Positions 36,002-45,441 are shown, numbered from the stretch's first letter. The stretch: DNA of 64,000 nucleotides from an uncultured Oscillospiraceae bacterium (GCA_910583885.1 CAJUAC010000008.1:8881-72880), one strand, 5' to 3'. The notes: generated by a model from the letters alone, not told the origin. Numbers and translations are program-made.

Positions 36002-37078
36002 TTACAGGATATGGACAGACTCCGGGTCAAATACCAGGGAGCAGGCCTCCCCCACCCGGTAGATCCGCTTATTCTTGGGGTTGTAGTCTGTCAGCTTCAC
36101 CAGGGTCTCCCCTACCATCACGTGATAGTTCTGGTAAGAGCCCATGAAACAGGAGAGCACTACCCGGCAGGCCAGGCCCCCCTTGTCCGCCAGCTGGGCG
36201 GATTCCGGGCGCAGTACCACCGTATACGTCTGGCCCGCCTGCATCCCCGCCTTGGCGGGTACACGGGTCTGGTTGCCCTCAATATCCAGCACCGCATGGC
36301 CGCCGTCCTGGCCGGACATGACGCCCCGGAGGAAGTTGGCCTCGCCGATGAAGTCAGCTACAAACTCGCTGTTGGGATGGTAGTAGATCTCCTGGGGCGT
36401 GCCCATCTGGGCCACGACACCCTTGTTCATGATGATGATGTTATCCGAGAGGGCCATGGCCTCACTCTGGTCGTGGGTGACATAGATGGCGGTGATCCCC
36501 ACCTCCTGCTGGATGCGGCGGATCTCCGTGCGCATGGAGACGCGCAGCTTGGCATCCAGGTTGCTCAGCGGCTCGTCAAAGAGCAGGACTGATGGCTCAA
36601 TCACCAGGGCCCGGGCCAGGGCAACCCGCTGCTGCTGGCCGCCGGAGAGCTGGTTGGTCATGCGCCCCTCCATCCCTGTCAGCTCCACCAGGTCAAGTAT
36701 GTGCATTACCCGGCTGTGGATCTCCTCTTTAGGGACCTTGCGCAGCTTCAGGCCGTAGGCTACGTTATCAAACACATTGTAGTGGGGCAACAGGGCATAG
36801 CTCTGGAACACCATGGCAGTGTCCCGCTTGTTGGGGGTGAGGGCGTTGATGGCCTCGTCCCCTAAGTAGATCTCCCCCTCGTCAGGGCTCTCGAACCCCG
36901 CGATCATACGCAGGGTAGTGGTCTTGCCGCAGCCGGAGGGCCCCAGCAGTGTGACGAAGGAGCCGGGCGCAATGGTCAGGGAGGTGTCCTTCACCGCGTA
37001 GAAGTCCTTGCCAGTTTTGGGGTCCTGATAGATCTTGGAGATGTGGTCCAGCTTGACGCCCTTTTTGATTTTAGACAT
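36002..37078 (-). CDS. Importer 1, ATP-binding protein (FbpC/PhnT-like)
   Basis: 358 residues: ABC domain with Walker A GPSGCGKTT, VFQSYALLPHYNVFDNVAYGL, LSGGQQQRVALARAL, Walker B LLFDEPLSNLDAKLR and THDQSEAM, followed by a C-terminal TOBE regulatory domain (about 245-358). This layout fits iron(III), polyamine or 2-aminoethylphosphonate importers. It overlaps the permease gene by eight bases and ends the operon SBP-permease-ATPase. The metal or phosphonate specificity is not readable from the ATPase. Confidence 0.9.
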   Translation of the reverse strand: MSKIKKGVKLDHISKIYQDPKTGKDFYAVKDTSLTIAPGSFVTLLGPSGCGKTTTLRMIAGFESPDEGEIYLGDEAINALTPNKRDTAMVFQSYALLPHYNVFDNVAYGLKLRKVPKEEIHSRVMHILDLVELTGMEGRMTNQLSGGQQQRVALARALVIEPSVLLFDEPLSNLDAKLRVSMRTEIRRIQQEVGITAIYVTHDQSEAMALSDNIIIMNKGVVAQMGTPQEIYYHPNSEFVADFIGEANFLRGVMSGQDGGHAVLDIEGNQTRVPAKAGMQAGQTYTVVLRPESAQLADKGGLACRVVLSCFMGSYQNYHVMVGETLVKLTDYNPKNKRIYRVGEACSLVFDPESVHIL

Positions 37079-38789
37079 GGTGATCCTCCTTGATTGATCT
37101 GCTGGTGCCGAAGAACTTGATGAACAGGTTCATCAGCAGCACCGCGCCGTATGTGATGATGATGAGGATAGTGGCGAACGCGCAGGCGATGGAGTAGGAG
37201 CCCTTCTCCGCAAACTCGTTGATCTGCACAGTGATGAGCAGGAACTGGGGTGTCACCAGCAGGATGATGGCAGAGATGGCGGTGATACTGCGCACGAAAG
37301 CCGTGACCAGACCGCTGAGGAAGGAGTCCTTAATCAGCGGCAGCGTCACCGTCATGAACACCTTGAAGCTGTCCGCGCCCATATCGTAGGCCGACTCCTC
37401 AATGGACTTATCGATCTGCCGCAGGGCGGAGATGCCGCTGCGGGTGCCCGTGGGCAGGGAGCGGACCACAAAAACGATAATCAGGATGGCCGCACTGCCG
37501 TAAATGCCCTGCAAGAACCCCGTGTGGAAGACGCCGCCGGAGAAACCCCGGATGTATCCCACACCCAGCACCGTGCCGGGCACGGCCATCGCCAGCATAG
37601 ACACCGCCTCAATAAACCCCTTGGCCTTGAACTTCCGCTTCACCACCAGATAGGAGATAATCATGGACAGCAGCGCTGTGATGGGGGCGGAGATCAGGGA
37701 GAGCACAAAGGAATCCCGGAACGCCTGGAATCCCTTGTATTTGGTAAACACCTGGCCAAACCATTTGAAGGTCAGGGGCGTAAATTTATATCCCCAAGTG
37801 GGGAACAGCGCGCCGATGGGGACACACAGGTACATCATCACCACAAACAGGGCCGCCAGGCCGCACAGGACTGTCAGCGGGATGGTGACGCTCCGGTCCG
37901 CGATGAGCATCCGCCCCCGGGAGGCCTTGCCCGTCAGGGTGGCGGCGGTCTTGGCCTCCAGGTAGTACTTCTGCACCGCAAACATCAGCAGCGTGATGCT
38001 CAGCAGCACAATTGCCATGGCCGCCGCGCCCTCCTTGTCGTAAGCACCGGTGATTTGCAGATAGATTGTAGTAGCCAGCGTGTCATAGGAGCCGCCGATA
38101 ATCATTGGGTTGGCGAAATCGGCAATGGACTCGATGAATGTGACCAAAAACGCATTGCCCAGGCCCGGCAGCAGCAGCGGCAGGGTGACGCTGGCAAACA
38201 CCTTCCACCGGCTGGCACCCATATCCCGGGCCGCCTCCTCCAAGGAGGGGTCAATGTTTTTCAGCAGCCCCTTGAGCATCATGTAGCAGACCGGGAAAAA
38301 GGTCAGGGTCTGGACGATGACAATGCCCCAGAAGCCATAGACGCTGTTGTCGTAGATGCCCAGCAGGAACCGGGTAATCAGCCCCGCCTTGCCAAAGAGC
38401 ATAATCATGGACAGGCTCAGCACAAAGGGCGGGGAGACTACCGGCAGCATGGACACCACCTTGAACAGGCCGCCAACTACCCGGCCCACCTTGACATAGA
38501 CCTCCACATAGGCGAACAGCAGGCCCACAATCGTGGACAAAATACCCACCAGGAAGCCCACCTTCAGGGTGTTGGTGATGGCGGTACGGAAGGTGGGCAT
38601 GGCCATCACCTTCTGGAAGGTGGCCGTGGTAAAGCCATTCCCTCCATAGAAGCTGTCCACCAGCAGGATGGCCAGGGGGTAGAGGATGAACAGGGTTAAA
38701 AACGTGATGAGGACCACGATGGTGATGACCATAATGGGGTCGGCCATCAGCTTTTTCCGGTCCAGCACCGCGCTCTGGCTTTTTGCCAT
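37071..38789 (-). CDS. Importer 1, fused double permease
   Basis: 572 residues with about 12 transmembrane helices, two copies of the inner-membrane binding-protein-dependent permease domain in one chain. Each copy has an EAA loop: EEAARDMGASRWKVFASVTLP (first, split here for length) in the N-terminal half and EESAYDMGADSFKVFMTVTL in the C-terminal half. Such fused permeases are typical of FbpB/PhnU-type importers. The ATG at 38789 has AAAGGAGG eight bases upstream. A structured 200-base gap with a terminator separates it from its binding-protein gene. Confidence 0.9.
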   Translation of the reverse strand: MAKSQSAVLDRKKLMADPIMVITIVVLITFLTLFILYPLAILLVDSFYGGNGFTTATFQKVMAMPTFRTAITNTLKVGFLVGILSTIVGLLFAYVEVYVKVGRVVGGLFKVVSMLPVVSPPFVLSLSMIMLFGKAGLITRFLLGIYDNSVYGFWGIVIVQTLTFFPVCYMMLKGLLKNIDPSLEEAARDMGASRWKVFASVTLPLLLPGLGNAFLVTFIESIADFANPMIIGGSYDTLATTIYLQITGAYDKEGAAAMAIVLLSITLLMFAVQKYYLEAKTAATLTGKASRGRMLIADRSVTIPLTVLCGLAALFVVMMYLCVPIGALFPTWGYKFTPLTFKWFGQVFTKYKGFQAFRDSFVLSLISAPITALLSMIISYLVVKRKFKAKGFIEAVSMLAMAVPGTVLGVGYIRGFSGGVFHTGFLQGIYGSAAILIIVFVVRSLPTGTRSGISALRQIDKSIEESAYDMGADSFKVFMTVTLPLIKDSFLSGLVTAFVRSITAISAIILLVTPQFLLITVQINEFAEKGSYSIACAFATILIIITYGAVLLMNLFIKFFGTSRSIKEDHHV

Positions 38790-38884
38790 AGGGGGAGCCT
38801 CCTTTCTTATACGGACACACAAGGCAATCATTCTTTTCGTTGAAAAGAAAAGAATCAAACAAAGCCTGTTTCAAGTTCTTTTTG

Positions 38885-38910
38885 ATTCTTTTTCTTTCAA
38901 GAAAAAGAAT
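38885..38910. repeat. AT-rich inverted repeat in the binding-protein/permease gap
   Basis: Perfect 12-base arms ATTCTTTTTCTT and AAGAAAAAGAAT around TC. A second pairing (AAAAGAATCAAA near 38849 with TTTGATTCTTTT near 38880) and GTT-loop hairpin near 38832-38850 make the whole gap foldable in more than one way. Confidence 0.6.
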
Positions 38911-38923
38911 GGCTGCCTAAAAA

Positions 38924-38953
38924 ATGGGGGATGGCGGCATGGCCATCCCCCAT
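38924..38953 (-). terminator. Intra-operon terminator after binding-protein gene 1
   Basis: Perfect 12-base arms ATGGGGGATGGC and GCCATCCCCCAT, six-base loop; on the minus strand a run of six T follows. Located 32 bases beyond the binding-protein stop and 135 bases before the permease start, so it should cut most transcripts after the first gene. Confidence 0.85.
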
Positions 38954-38985
38954 CGCTTGCACAACGCTATCGGGCGGAAAAATGC

Positions 38986-40140
38986 TTACTCGGTCTGGAA
39001 GCGGTCGTCGCCGCCGCCCAAAGCGGTCATAACTTCCTCGATATAGGTGGTGATGTTGTTCTTGGCATCCTCGAAGTCGTAGTCCATCACGTTCTCCGGG
39101 TCAAGGCCGAAGTCGGCAGCCTGAGAGGGCTGCTGGGCGTTGTCGATGACCAGGAACTGGTAGGAGCCGTTGTCGTCAGCGATCTCCACACAGTCGGGGG
39201 ACAGGGCAAACTCCACCCACAGCTTGGCGGCATTGGGATGGGCAGCGCCCTTGAAGATGGCGGTAGCGCCGATCTCGAAGGAGGTGCCGCTGGAGGGGAT
39301 CACCAGCTCGATATTCTCATAACCGTTGTCCACGATCTGGGTAATGCCGTCGTGGAGGAAGCCGATGCCGATGACGCACTCGCCGGTGCCCACATTCTTG
39401 GAGGGGCCGGAGCCGGACTTGGTGTAGACCTCAATGTTCTTGTCCAGGTCAACCAGGTACTGGATGCCCTCGTCATGGCCGTACTTCTGGATCATGGTGT
39501 TGATGACCAGCTTGGCAGTACCGGCAGTGTTATAGTTGGACAGCCAGATCAGGCCCTGATACTCGGGCTTGAGCAGATCCTGCCAATCCTGGGGGGCCTC
39601 CAGGTTCATCCGGGCCAGCTCGTCCTTGTTGACCATAAAGCCCAGGATGCCCTTGTAGATGCCGTACCAATAGCCATCCGCGTCGCGGTACTGGCTGCCC
39701 AGCAGGTGGGCGGCGTTCTGGGCCTCGTAGGCCTCCAGCAGGCCCTCGCCAGCGACGACGTTATAGGGGTCAGTGGTGCCGCCGAACCAGACGTCAGCGG
39801 AGGGGTTGCCGTTCTCCTCCTCAATCTTAGCCTGGACCTCGCCGGTGGACAGGCGCTGGTATGTTACATTGATGCCGTACAGGCTCTTGAACTTTTCGCA
39901 GGCAGCGGCCAGATACTCCTCCTCGCAGGAGCCGTACACCACCAGCTCACCCTCCGCCTGGGCAGCGGCCACCAGATCCGCCATGGGGTCGGCGGGCGCA
40001 GCAGGCTCGCTGTTGTCAGCGGGCTTCTGGGCATCGCCGTTGTTCCCGGCAGGGGGCTGTGCGCCGCCGCTGTTTCCGCCGCAGGCTACCAGGGCCAAAA
40101 CCATGACCATGGCAAGCAGCAAGGATAAAAACTTCTTCAT
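38986..40140 (-). CDS. Importer 1, substrate-binding lipoprotein
   Basis: 384 residues. Lipoprotein signal with lipobox LALVAC (Cys20), a Gly/Pro/Ala/Asp linker to about residue 50, then a type 2 periplasmic-binding fold: GELVVYGSCEEEYLAAACEKFKS, NPSADVWFGGTTDPY, and GTGECVIGIGFLHDGI. Closest in style to iron(III)/phosphonate-type binding proteins. RBS GGAGG lies nine bases before the ATG at 40140; the ATG at 40149 would sit directly on it. Strong promoter at 40210. Confidence 0.9.
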   Translation of the reverse strand: MKKFLSLLLAMVMVLALVACGGNSGGAQPPAGNNGDAQKPADNSEPAAPADPMADLVAAAQAEGELVVYGSCEEEYLAAACEKFKSLYGINVTYQRLSTGEVQAKIEEENGNPSADVWFGGTTDPYNVVAGEGLLEAYEAQNAAHLLGSQYRDADGYWYGIYKGILGFMVNKDELARMNLEAPQDWQDLLKPEYQGLIWLSNYNTAGTAKLVINTMIQKYGHDEGIQYLVDLDKNIEVYTKSGSGPSKNVGTGECVIGIGFLHDGITQIVDNGYENIELVIPSSGTSFEIGATAIFKGAAHPNAAKLWVEFALSPDCVEIADDNGSYQFLVIDNAQQPSQAADFGLDPENVMDYDFEDAKNNITTYIEEVMTALGGGDDRFQTE

Positions 40141-40209
40141 TCTTATCATCCTCCAATCTGATTTCCCGCAGCGGGGGCAAGTGACTCTTCCCCACCTTGG
40201 GATAGCATT

Positions 40210-40238
40210 ATTTTAATTCTCTTGGCAGGAAATGTCAA
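40210..40238 (-). promoter_or_regulatory. Consensus promoter of importer 1 operon
   Basis: Minus strand TTGACA (40238-40233), 17-base spacer, TAAAAT (40215-40210), 70 bases before the ATG. Confidence 0.8.
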
Positions 40239-40276
40239 TCTATCCAAATAAACTTCTCTGCATTCCCATAACTTTA

Positions 40277-40906
40277 TCAGTTTCGTCCCACCGCTACCGG
40301 GACTCCCGCGCTGTTGAGCTCCCGGCGGAGACGCTCCATGTCGCCGTAGAAGACCGCGCCTGCCATGCCCACACAGTGCGCCCCCTCGATATTAATGTGC
40401 AGGTCGTCGATGAAAAAGCACTCCTCTGGCTTCAGGCCGTACTCCCGGAACAGTGTCTCGTAGATCTCATGCTGGGGCTTGAGAAGCTTCCAGTCTGCGG
40501 AGACGATCTTCCCGTCAAAGAGCTGGCTGCCGGGGATGCGGTCAAAATACTCCGGCAGGCGGACGGTGGCGTTAGAGAGGAGGTAAAGCCCATAGCCCAG
40601 GTCCTTGAGCTCCTCCAGCAGCGCCGCCATGCCCTCCACGGGCAGCAGCGGGCCGCCGTTCCACCAGCCGCTCACCAGTGGCGGGACATAGCCCCGCAGA
40701 CGCTGGGGCAGGCGGGCCTGCATGGCAGCAATGGCCTCATCCTCCTGGATGGAGCCCCGGTCCATACGGATCCATTCCACGGAGCCAAATACCTCCCGCA
40801 GCAGCAGGGGGCGGTCCTCCTCCGGGACGGAGATGCGTTCTAAAAATACCTCAGGGACGTAGTGGATCAGTACGTTCCCCATGTCAAAGATGATGTTGCG
40901 GATCAT
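40277..40906 (-). CDS. HAD-superfamily hydrolase (class IA)
   Basis: 209 residues. Motif I NIIFDMGNVLI (Asp8 nucleophile, Gly at +2 as in the YihX-like subgroup), motif II LYLLSNAT, motif III Lys in DWKLLKPQHEIYETLF and motif IV FFIDDLHINIEGA. Likely a small-molecule phosphatase. It follows the importer 2 permease by 18 bases on the same strand, so it may dephosphorylate the imported compound; this is inference from position. Confidence 0.85.
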   Translation of the reverse strand: MIRNIIFDMGNVLIHYVPEVFLERISVPEEDRPLLLREVFGSVEWIRMDRGSIQEDEAIAAMQARLPQRLRGYVPPLVSGWWNGGPLLPVEGMAALLEELKDLGYGLYLLSNATVRLPEYFDRIPGSQLFDGKIVSADWKLLKPQHEIYETLFREYGLKPEECFFIDDLHINIEGAHCVGMAGAVFYGDMERLRRELNSAGVPVAVGRN

Positions 40907-40924
40907 GGATATCCTCCTGTGTGT

Positions 40925-42835
40925 TTAAGGTTCTGTCCGGGGTGCGCTGCGCCGCCGGAACCGGCCCCGCAGCCGTTCCAACCGCTTGCGCCGCCTGTCG
41001 CGCAGCTCCAGCCGCTCCCCCAGATCCCGGCCGCCCACGCCGTAGACCAGGTAGAGGATAATGCCGGAGACCACCATAATGAACACCGTGGAGGCGCACC
41101 GGCGGCCGGAGGCGTTGACATTGTAGCCGTACAGCCCCTCCTCCGCACACATGGACTGGATGACCATGGCGTAGGTGGTGCCGTAGGAGCTGGCGAAGGT
41201 GGCGGACATGTCGTACTCGGTGAACAGGGCGTTGAAGTTCAGGGCGAACACCGCCAGCACGCTGGGCAGGATAATGGGCAGCTTCACCTTGAAGAAGGTA
41301 AACAGCCCGCTGGCCCCCAGGTTCCGTGCCGCGTCCTCCAGTTCCTCGTCAATGGCGTAGAATGCCGCCTTAATCATGCGCAGGGAGAAGGGCAGTTTCA
41401 CCACTGTATAGGCCAGGATAATGAGCAGCCGGATGTTTTCCGCGTAGTAGAGGTTGTTCCCCCCCACGTACCAGACACTCTCGCTGTTGAAGAAGGTGCG
41501 GTAGGAGTAGCAGATCAGGATAGTGGGCAGCAGCCAGGGGAACAGCAGGCTGTACTCCAGGACCGTGCCGGACTTCTTCTTCCGGTTCTTAAAGATATAG
41601 TTACAGGCCACCACCACGATGATGCAGGCCAAGGCGGCGGCAATGGCGGAGAGGACAAAGCTCAGCTTGATGCCCCCCAGGGTGGCCTCGTTGGCAAAGA
41701 GGCCGGAGATGGATCCCTTGCGGGTCTTGTACTGCCCCCGGCTGGTCAGGTACTCATAGTCCTGGGTACCAAAGAAATTGATGAGCGTCCAGTCCGTCAC
41801 GTCCAGCTTCTTCATCCGGATGGCCCCATAGGTCTGGAAGGAAAAGATGACAATCATCACCACGGGGATCATGTAGATGATGAAGAGCACGTAGGCGTAG
41901 ATATGGGCCAGGACGTTGGCTATTGGGTTGTCAATGCGCTGCTTTTGCAGCTTGGCCTTGGTCTTGGATACCGACAGGTAGTGGCCCTTGCGCTCATAGG
42001 CGGAGAGGATGGTCAGCAGCACAATAGTGAACATCGCCAGGATGATGGACAGCAGGGCCGCCCGCGCCTGGGGGAATGCCTCATCCGCCGTGGAAGACCC
42101 GGCCAGACGCACAATCTCCGGGTTGATGGAGTCGTACCCCAGCAGCGTGGGGGCAGACATGGCACACAGGCCGGTGATGAAGGTCATGACCGTCAGGGAG
42201 AACATGGTGGGGATCAAGGTGGGGAAAACCACCTTCCACAGCACAGTAAAGGGCTTCGCGCCCATGTTCCGGGCTGCCTCCACGGTGTTGTAGTCGATGC
42301 CCCGGATGGCGTTGCGCAAAAAGAGGGCGTGGTTGCTGGTGCAGGCAAAGGTCATGGTAAAGAGCACCGCGTTGAAGCCGGAAAACCAGTTGGGGTTGAA
42401 ACCGGGAAAGGCGTTGGCCAGCAGGGTGGTCAGGATACCGTTGCTGTCGTAGAGGAACAGGTAGCCTGTGACCAGGGCTACGCCGCTGTAGATCAGGGTG
42501 GTCATGTACCCCAGACGCAGGACACGCGCGCCCTTGATGTCGAAGTACTCTGTCAGCAGCACAATGGACACGCCCACCACGTTGACCGTGACCACCAGGC
42601 AGACCGCCAGCTTCAGGGAGTTCCACACATACTTGCCCATGCTGCCGGCGAAGAAAAATCGGATGACGGCCAGGGGGTCTGTCTCCCCTGCCGCATTGGT
42701 GGTGGTGAAGATGCTGGTCAGGGTGTTCAGGCAGGGCAGGAGCATGAAGCCGAAGAACAGGTAGGCAAAAAAGCACACGCCGACCGCCTTCACGATCATC
42801 CCCGGCCCGAAGCGCCGGGTACGGGTGGTATTCAT
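40925..42835 (-). CDS. Importer 2, fused double permease
   Basis: 636 residues, about 12 transmembrane helices, two permease domains each with an EAA loop (VEAARNMGAKPFTVLWKVVF in the N-terminal half, EDAARNLGASGLFTFFKVKL in the C-terminal half). The C-terminus is very basic (RDLGERLELRDRRRKRLERLR part), probably cytoplasmic. Belongs to the same FbpB/PhnU-like class as the permease of importer 1 but the two are clearly diverged. Start follows AAGGAGGTGC. Order here is SBP-ATPase-permease-HAD. Confidence 0.9.
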   Translation of the reverse strand: MNTTRTRRFGPGMIVKAVGVCFFAYLFFGFMLLPCLNTLTSIFTTTNAAGETDPLAVIRFFFAGSMGKYVWNSLKLAVCLVVTVNVVGVSIVLLTEYFDIKGARVLRLGYMTTLIYSGVALVTGYLFLYDSNGILTTLLANAFPGFNPNWFSGFNAVLFTMTFACTSNHALFLRNAIRGIDYNTVEAARNMGAKPFTVLWKVVFPTLIPTMFSLTVMTFITGLCAMSAPTLLGYDSINPEIVRLAGSSTADEAFPQARAALLSIILAMFTIVLLTILSAYERKGHYLSVSKTKAKLQKQRIDNPIANVLAHIYAYVLFIIYMIPVVMIVIFSFQTYGAIRMKKLDVTDWTLINFFGTQDYEYLTSRGQYKTRKGSISGLFANEATLGGIKLSFVLSAIAAALACIIVVVACNYIFKNRKKKSGTVLEYSLLFPWLLPTILICYSYRTFFNSESVWYVGGNNLYYAENIRLLIILAYTVVKLPFSLRMIKAAFYAIDEELEDAARNLGASGLFTFFKVKLPIILPSVLAVFALNFNALFTEYDMSATFASSYGTTYAMVIQSMCAEEGLYGYNVNASGRRCASTVFIMVVSGIILYLVYGVGGRDLGERLELRDRRRKRLERLRGRFRRRSAPRTEP

Positions 42836-42847
42836 AGGCGCACCTCC

Positions 42848-43873
42848 TTATCCCTTCCCGCCTGCGGGGTAGGCCATAAGATCCCGGGGGCTCAGCACCG
42901 CCTTGACCGCCTGGCCCGCCTCGTAGATGTTCACACCGTCATTCTTCTCAATGACCTTGATGGTCTGGGAGCCTACATTAATATAATACTTGATGTACAG
43001 TCCATAATACTCCCGGCTCTCCACGGTCCCCTCCAGCACCAGGTCGCCGGGATTGGGTGCGATGTTGACATGGATGCGCTCCAGGCGGATATAATTGTGG
43101 GCGGCGGGATCGGCCTTGGCCCCCGCCCGGTTCATCTGCTCCACCACCCCCCTCTCCAGGCGGTTGATATCACCGATGAAGTTGCAGACAAACTCTGTGG
43201 CCGAGTGGTTGTAGACCTCGTTGGGTGTGCCGATCTGCTCAATGACGCCCTTGTTGAACACGGCGATCCGGTCGGACAGGGTCAGCGCCTCCTCCTGGTC
43301 GTGGGTGACGTAGATGGTGGTGATGCCGAAGTCCTTCTGCATCTTTTTCAGCTCGTTGCGCAGCTGAACCCGCAGCTTGGCGTCCAGGTTGCTGAGCGGC
43401 TCGTCCATGCAGATGATGGCCGGCCCAGTGACCAAAGCCCGGGCGATGGCCACCCGCTGCTGCTGGCCGCCGGAGAGCTGGCTGACCGCCTTTTTCAGCT
43501 GTTCGCCGCTGAGGTCCACCTTTTGCGCGATCTCCCGGACCCGCCGGTCGATCTCCGCCCTCTTCAGCTTCTTCACCTTCAGGCCAAAGGCGATATTGTC
43601 ATAGACCGTCATGGTGGGGAACAGGGCGTAGCTCTGGAAGACGATGCCGATATTGCGCTCCTCTATAGAGACGTGGGTGATATCCTTGCCTTTGACCACC
43701 ACCGTACCGGCGGCCGGCTCGATAAAACCGGTCAGGGTGCGCAGGGTAGTGGTCTTCCCACATCCGGAGGGGCCCAGGAAGGTGAAGAACTCCCCCTCCT
43801 TCACATGGACATTGATGCTGTGCAGGGCGGTAAAATCGCCAAATTTGACAACTATGTCGTTGAGCCGGATCAT
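42848..43873 (-). CDS. Importer 2, ATP-binding protein
   Basis: 341 residues: Walker A GPSGCGKTT, VFQSYALFPTMTVYDNIAFGL, LSGGQQQRVAIARAL, Walker B IICMDEPLSNLDAKLR, THDQEEAL, and a TOBE-like C-terminal domain (about 240-341). The ATG at 43873 (IRLNDIVVKFGDF) follows GAGGGA; the longer frame to 44017 reads through the hairpin and the end of the binding-protein gene in another phase. Twelve bases separate it from the permease start. Confidence 0.92.
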   Translation of the reverse strand: MIRLNDIVVKFGDFTALHSINVHVKEGEFFTFLGPSGCGKTTTLRTLTGFIEPAAGTVVVKGKDITHVSIEERNIGIVFQSYALFPTMTVYDNIAFGLKVKKLKRAEIDRRVREIAQKVDLSGEQLKKAVSQLSGGQQQRVAIARALVTGPAIICMDEPLSNLDAKLRVQLRNELKKMQKDFGITTIYVTHDQEEALTLSDRIAVFNKGVIEQIGTPNEVYNHSATEFVCNFIGDINRLERGVVEQMNRAGAKADPAAHNYIRLERIHVNIAPNPGDLVLEGTVESREYYGLYIKYYINVGSQTIKVIEKNDGVNIYEAGQAVKAVLSPRDLMAYPAGGKG

Positions 43874-43928
43874 AAGCGGCAACTCCCTCTCTGATAGATT
43901 TTTACACAATAAACACAGGGGTAAACCG

Positions 43929-43955
43929 GTGGCGAGCCGGGGACCGGCTCGCCAC
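43929..43955 (-). terminator. Intra-operon hairpin after binding-protein gene 2
   Basis: Perfect 12-base arms GTGGCGAGCCGG and CCGGCTCGCCAC with a GGA loop, 14 bases beyond the binding-protein stop. No strong T tract follows on the minus strand, so it may act as partial terminator or as 3' end stabiliser. Confidence 0.65.
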
Positions 43956-43968
43956 GGGAATGGGCAGG

Positions 43969-45258
43969 TTACGCCTCTTTGGACTGGGTCAGGGTGCTCC
44001 AATCCAGGGCATCCCAATCAGGCTCGGCAGCGGCGCCGCTGGCGTCGGCCCAGTAGAAGCCCAGGTTGGTCATGATGTTGGTCCACTCGCTGGAGTGGGC
44101 GGCCACGTACTCGGCATAGGTCATGTCAGTACCCTCGACCTTGGACAGGGCAAAGTTCTTGAGGGTATAGATCTCAGGCACACCGTCGGGGTAGAGGATG
44201 CTGGCGGCAGACTGGTTGCAGGGATAGGAGTCGAACTCCTCACCCCAGGCAGCCTGGACGTCGGCGGAGCCGAACCACTCGGCAAACGCCTTTACCGCCT
44301 CGGTCTCCTCCTCGGAGCGGCCGGCCTTATCCAGCACGCCGATATACTCAGCAATATAGTAGGTGCCGTCAGCAATGTCCACCAGGGACCAGTTCTCCGG
44401 CTCCAGGGCGCCCTTCAGGGGGGTGGCGGAGTCCTCGCCAGCGGCGTCGATCTTGCCGTAGAGGGAGGAGGAGTAGAAGGTGGCCACCTGGACATCGCCC
44501 CGGTTCAGGGGATCAAAGCCGTAGCTGTCGCCAGTGAAATTGCCGTTCTCGCAGTACTTCCACAGGGTCTTCCAGCCGTCGATGGAGATGCCGCCAGCGG
44601 GGGAGGCGGGATCCACAAAGGCATAGAGCATGGCGGAGTTGATGTTGGCATTGGTGGTGCCGCCCACCTTACCCTGGCGGTACCAGCTGTAGCCGCAGTC
44701 CACAATGTCGGCCCAGTGGTCAAAGTGGAGCTCCTGGCCGTTGGTACCCAGCTCGTCGGTGCGGTAGAGCATCAGTACGTTCTGGATGACAAGGCCATAG
44801 GCCTGGTTGGGATAGGCGTACTCGCCCACCTCGCTGGCCCAGGAGGGGGTCCAATCTACCAAGGAGAGGTTCTCATAGGTGCCGCTTACCACCTGGCTCC
44901 AGCGGGTCTCGTTCAGGCCGAAGAGGATGTCGCCGTCCTTGTTCTCGTTGGCAGCCTGGATGGCAGCGGTGTCGCCGGAGATGACGCTGTTGTCGTCAAT
45001 GGAGATGGTGAAGCCGGCGTCCTTGGCTTCGTTGATGAGCCATGTGGTGCGCTCAGTGGAGTTGGAATTGGAGTAGATGCGGATGGTGTAGCCGGAGTAG
45101 TCCTTCTCCTCAGGCGTCTCAGGTACATCGGGGGTTGGGTCGGCAGGGGCGGACGGTGCGGGATCAGTGGGCGTATCTGTGGGGGCATTGTTGCCGCCGC
45201 AGGCCGCCAGGGCCATCATCATAGCGAGGGCCAACAGGATTGCAAGCGTTTTCTTCAT
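43969..45258 (-). CDS. Importer 2, substrate-binding lipoprotein
   Basis: 429 residues. Lipobox ALAAC (Cys20), a Pro/Thr/Asp-rich linker (about 21-52), then a type 2 binding fold: YTIRIYSNSNSTERTTWLIN, GDILFGLNETRWSQVVSG, GKVGGTTNANINSAMLYAF and SYPCNQSAASILYPDGVP. Somewhat longer than the importer 1 protein. First gene of its operon. The promoter shows a perfect -10 (45312-45317) but no -35, pointing to activator dependence. Confidence 0.9.
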   Translation of the reverse strand: MKKTLAILLALAMMMALAACGGNNAPTDTPTDPAPSAPADPTPDVPETPEEKDYSGYTIRIYSNSNSTERTTWLINEAKDAGFTISIDDNSVISGDTAAIQAANENKDGDILFGLNETRWSQVVSGTYENLSLVDWTPSWASEVGEYAYPNQAYGLVIQNVLMLYRTDELGTNGQELHFDHWADIVDCGYSWYRQGKVGGTTNANINSAMLYAFVDPASPAGGISIDGWKTLWKYCENGNFTGDSYGFDPLNRGDVQVATFYSSSLYGKIDAAGEDSATPLKGALEPENWSLVDIADGTYYIAEYIGVLDKAGRSEEETEAVKAFAEWFGSADVQAAWGEEFDSYPCNQSAASILYPDGVPEIYTLKNFALSKVEGTDMTYAEYVAAHSSEWTNIMTNLGFYWADASGAAAEPDWDALDWSTLTQSKEA

Positions 45259-45311
45259 CTGGATGTCTCCTTTTCAATCATTTTGCCGTAGGTTGTATCT
45301 TCCATGTTCCT

Positions 45312-45317
45312 ATTATA
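45312..45317 (-). promoter_or_regulatory. Isolated -10 element upstream of importer 2
   Basis: TATAAT on the minus strand, 54 bases before the start; no -35 match 16-18 bases further up. Compatible with activation by a response regulator such as the AraC-type one encoded at 46046. Confidence 0.45.
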
Positions 45318-45441
45318 AAGAACCGCCGGCAAAAGCGGAACAGGACAAAACTGACATTCTTTTTTCGATTCTGTTATGAACGGATCTCTTAAGCGGCATT
45401 TCCCCCAGGCGGATCCCTTAGCAATCCTGCACACATACCTG

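Noticed and set aside
40862..43894. Plus-strand open frame of about 1,010 codons across importer 2
   Set aside because: It is antisense to the permease and ATPase genes, is rich in His/Gln/Gly/Val as expected for the mirror of GC-rich codons, and has no ribosome site or domain.
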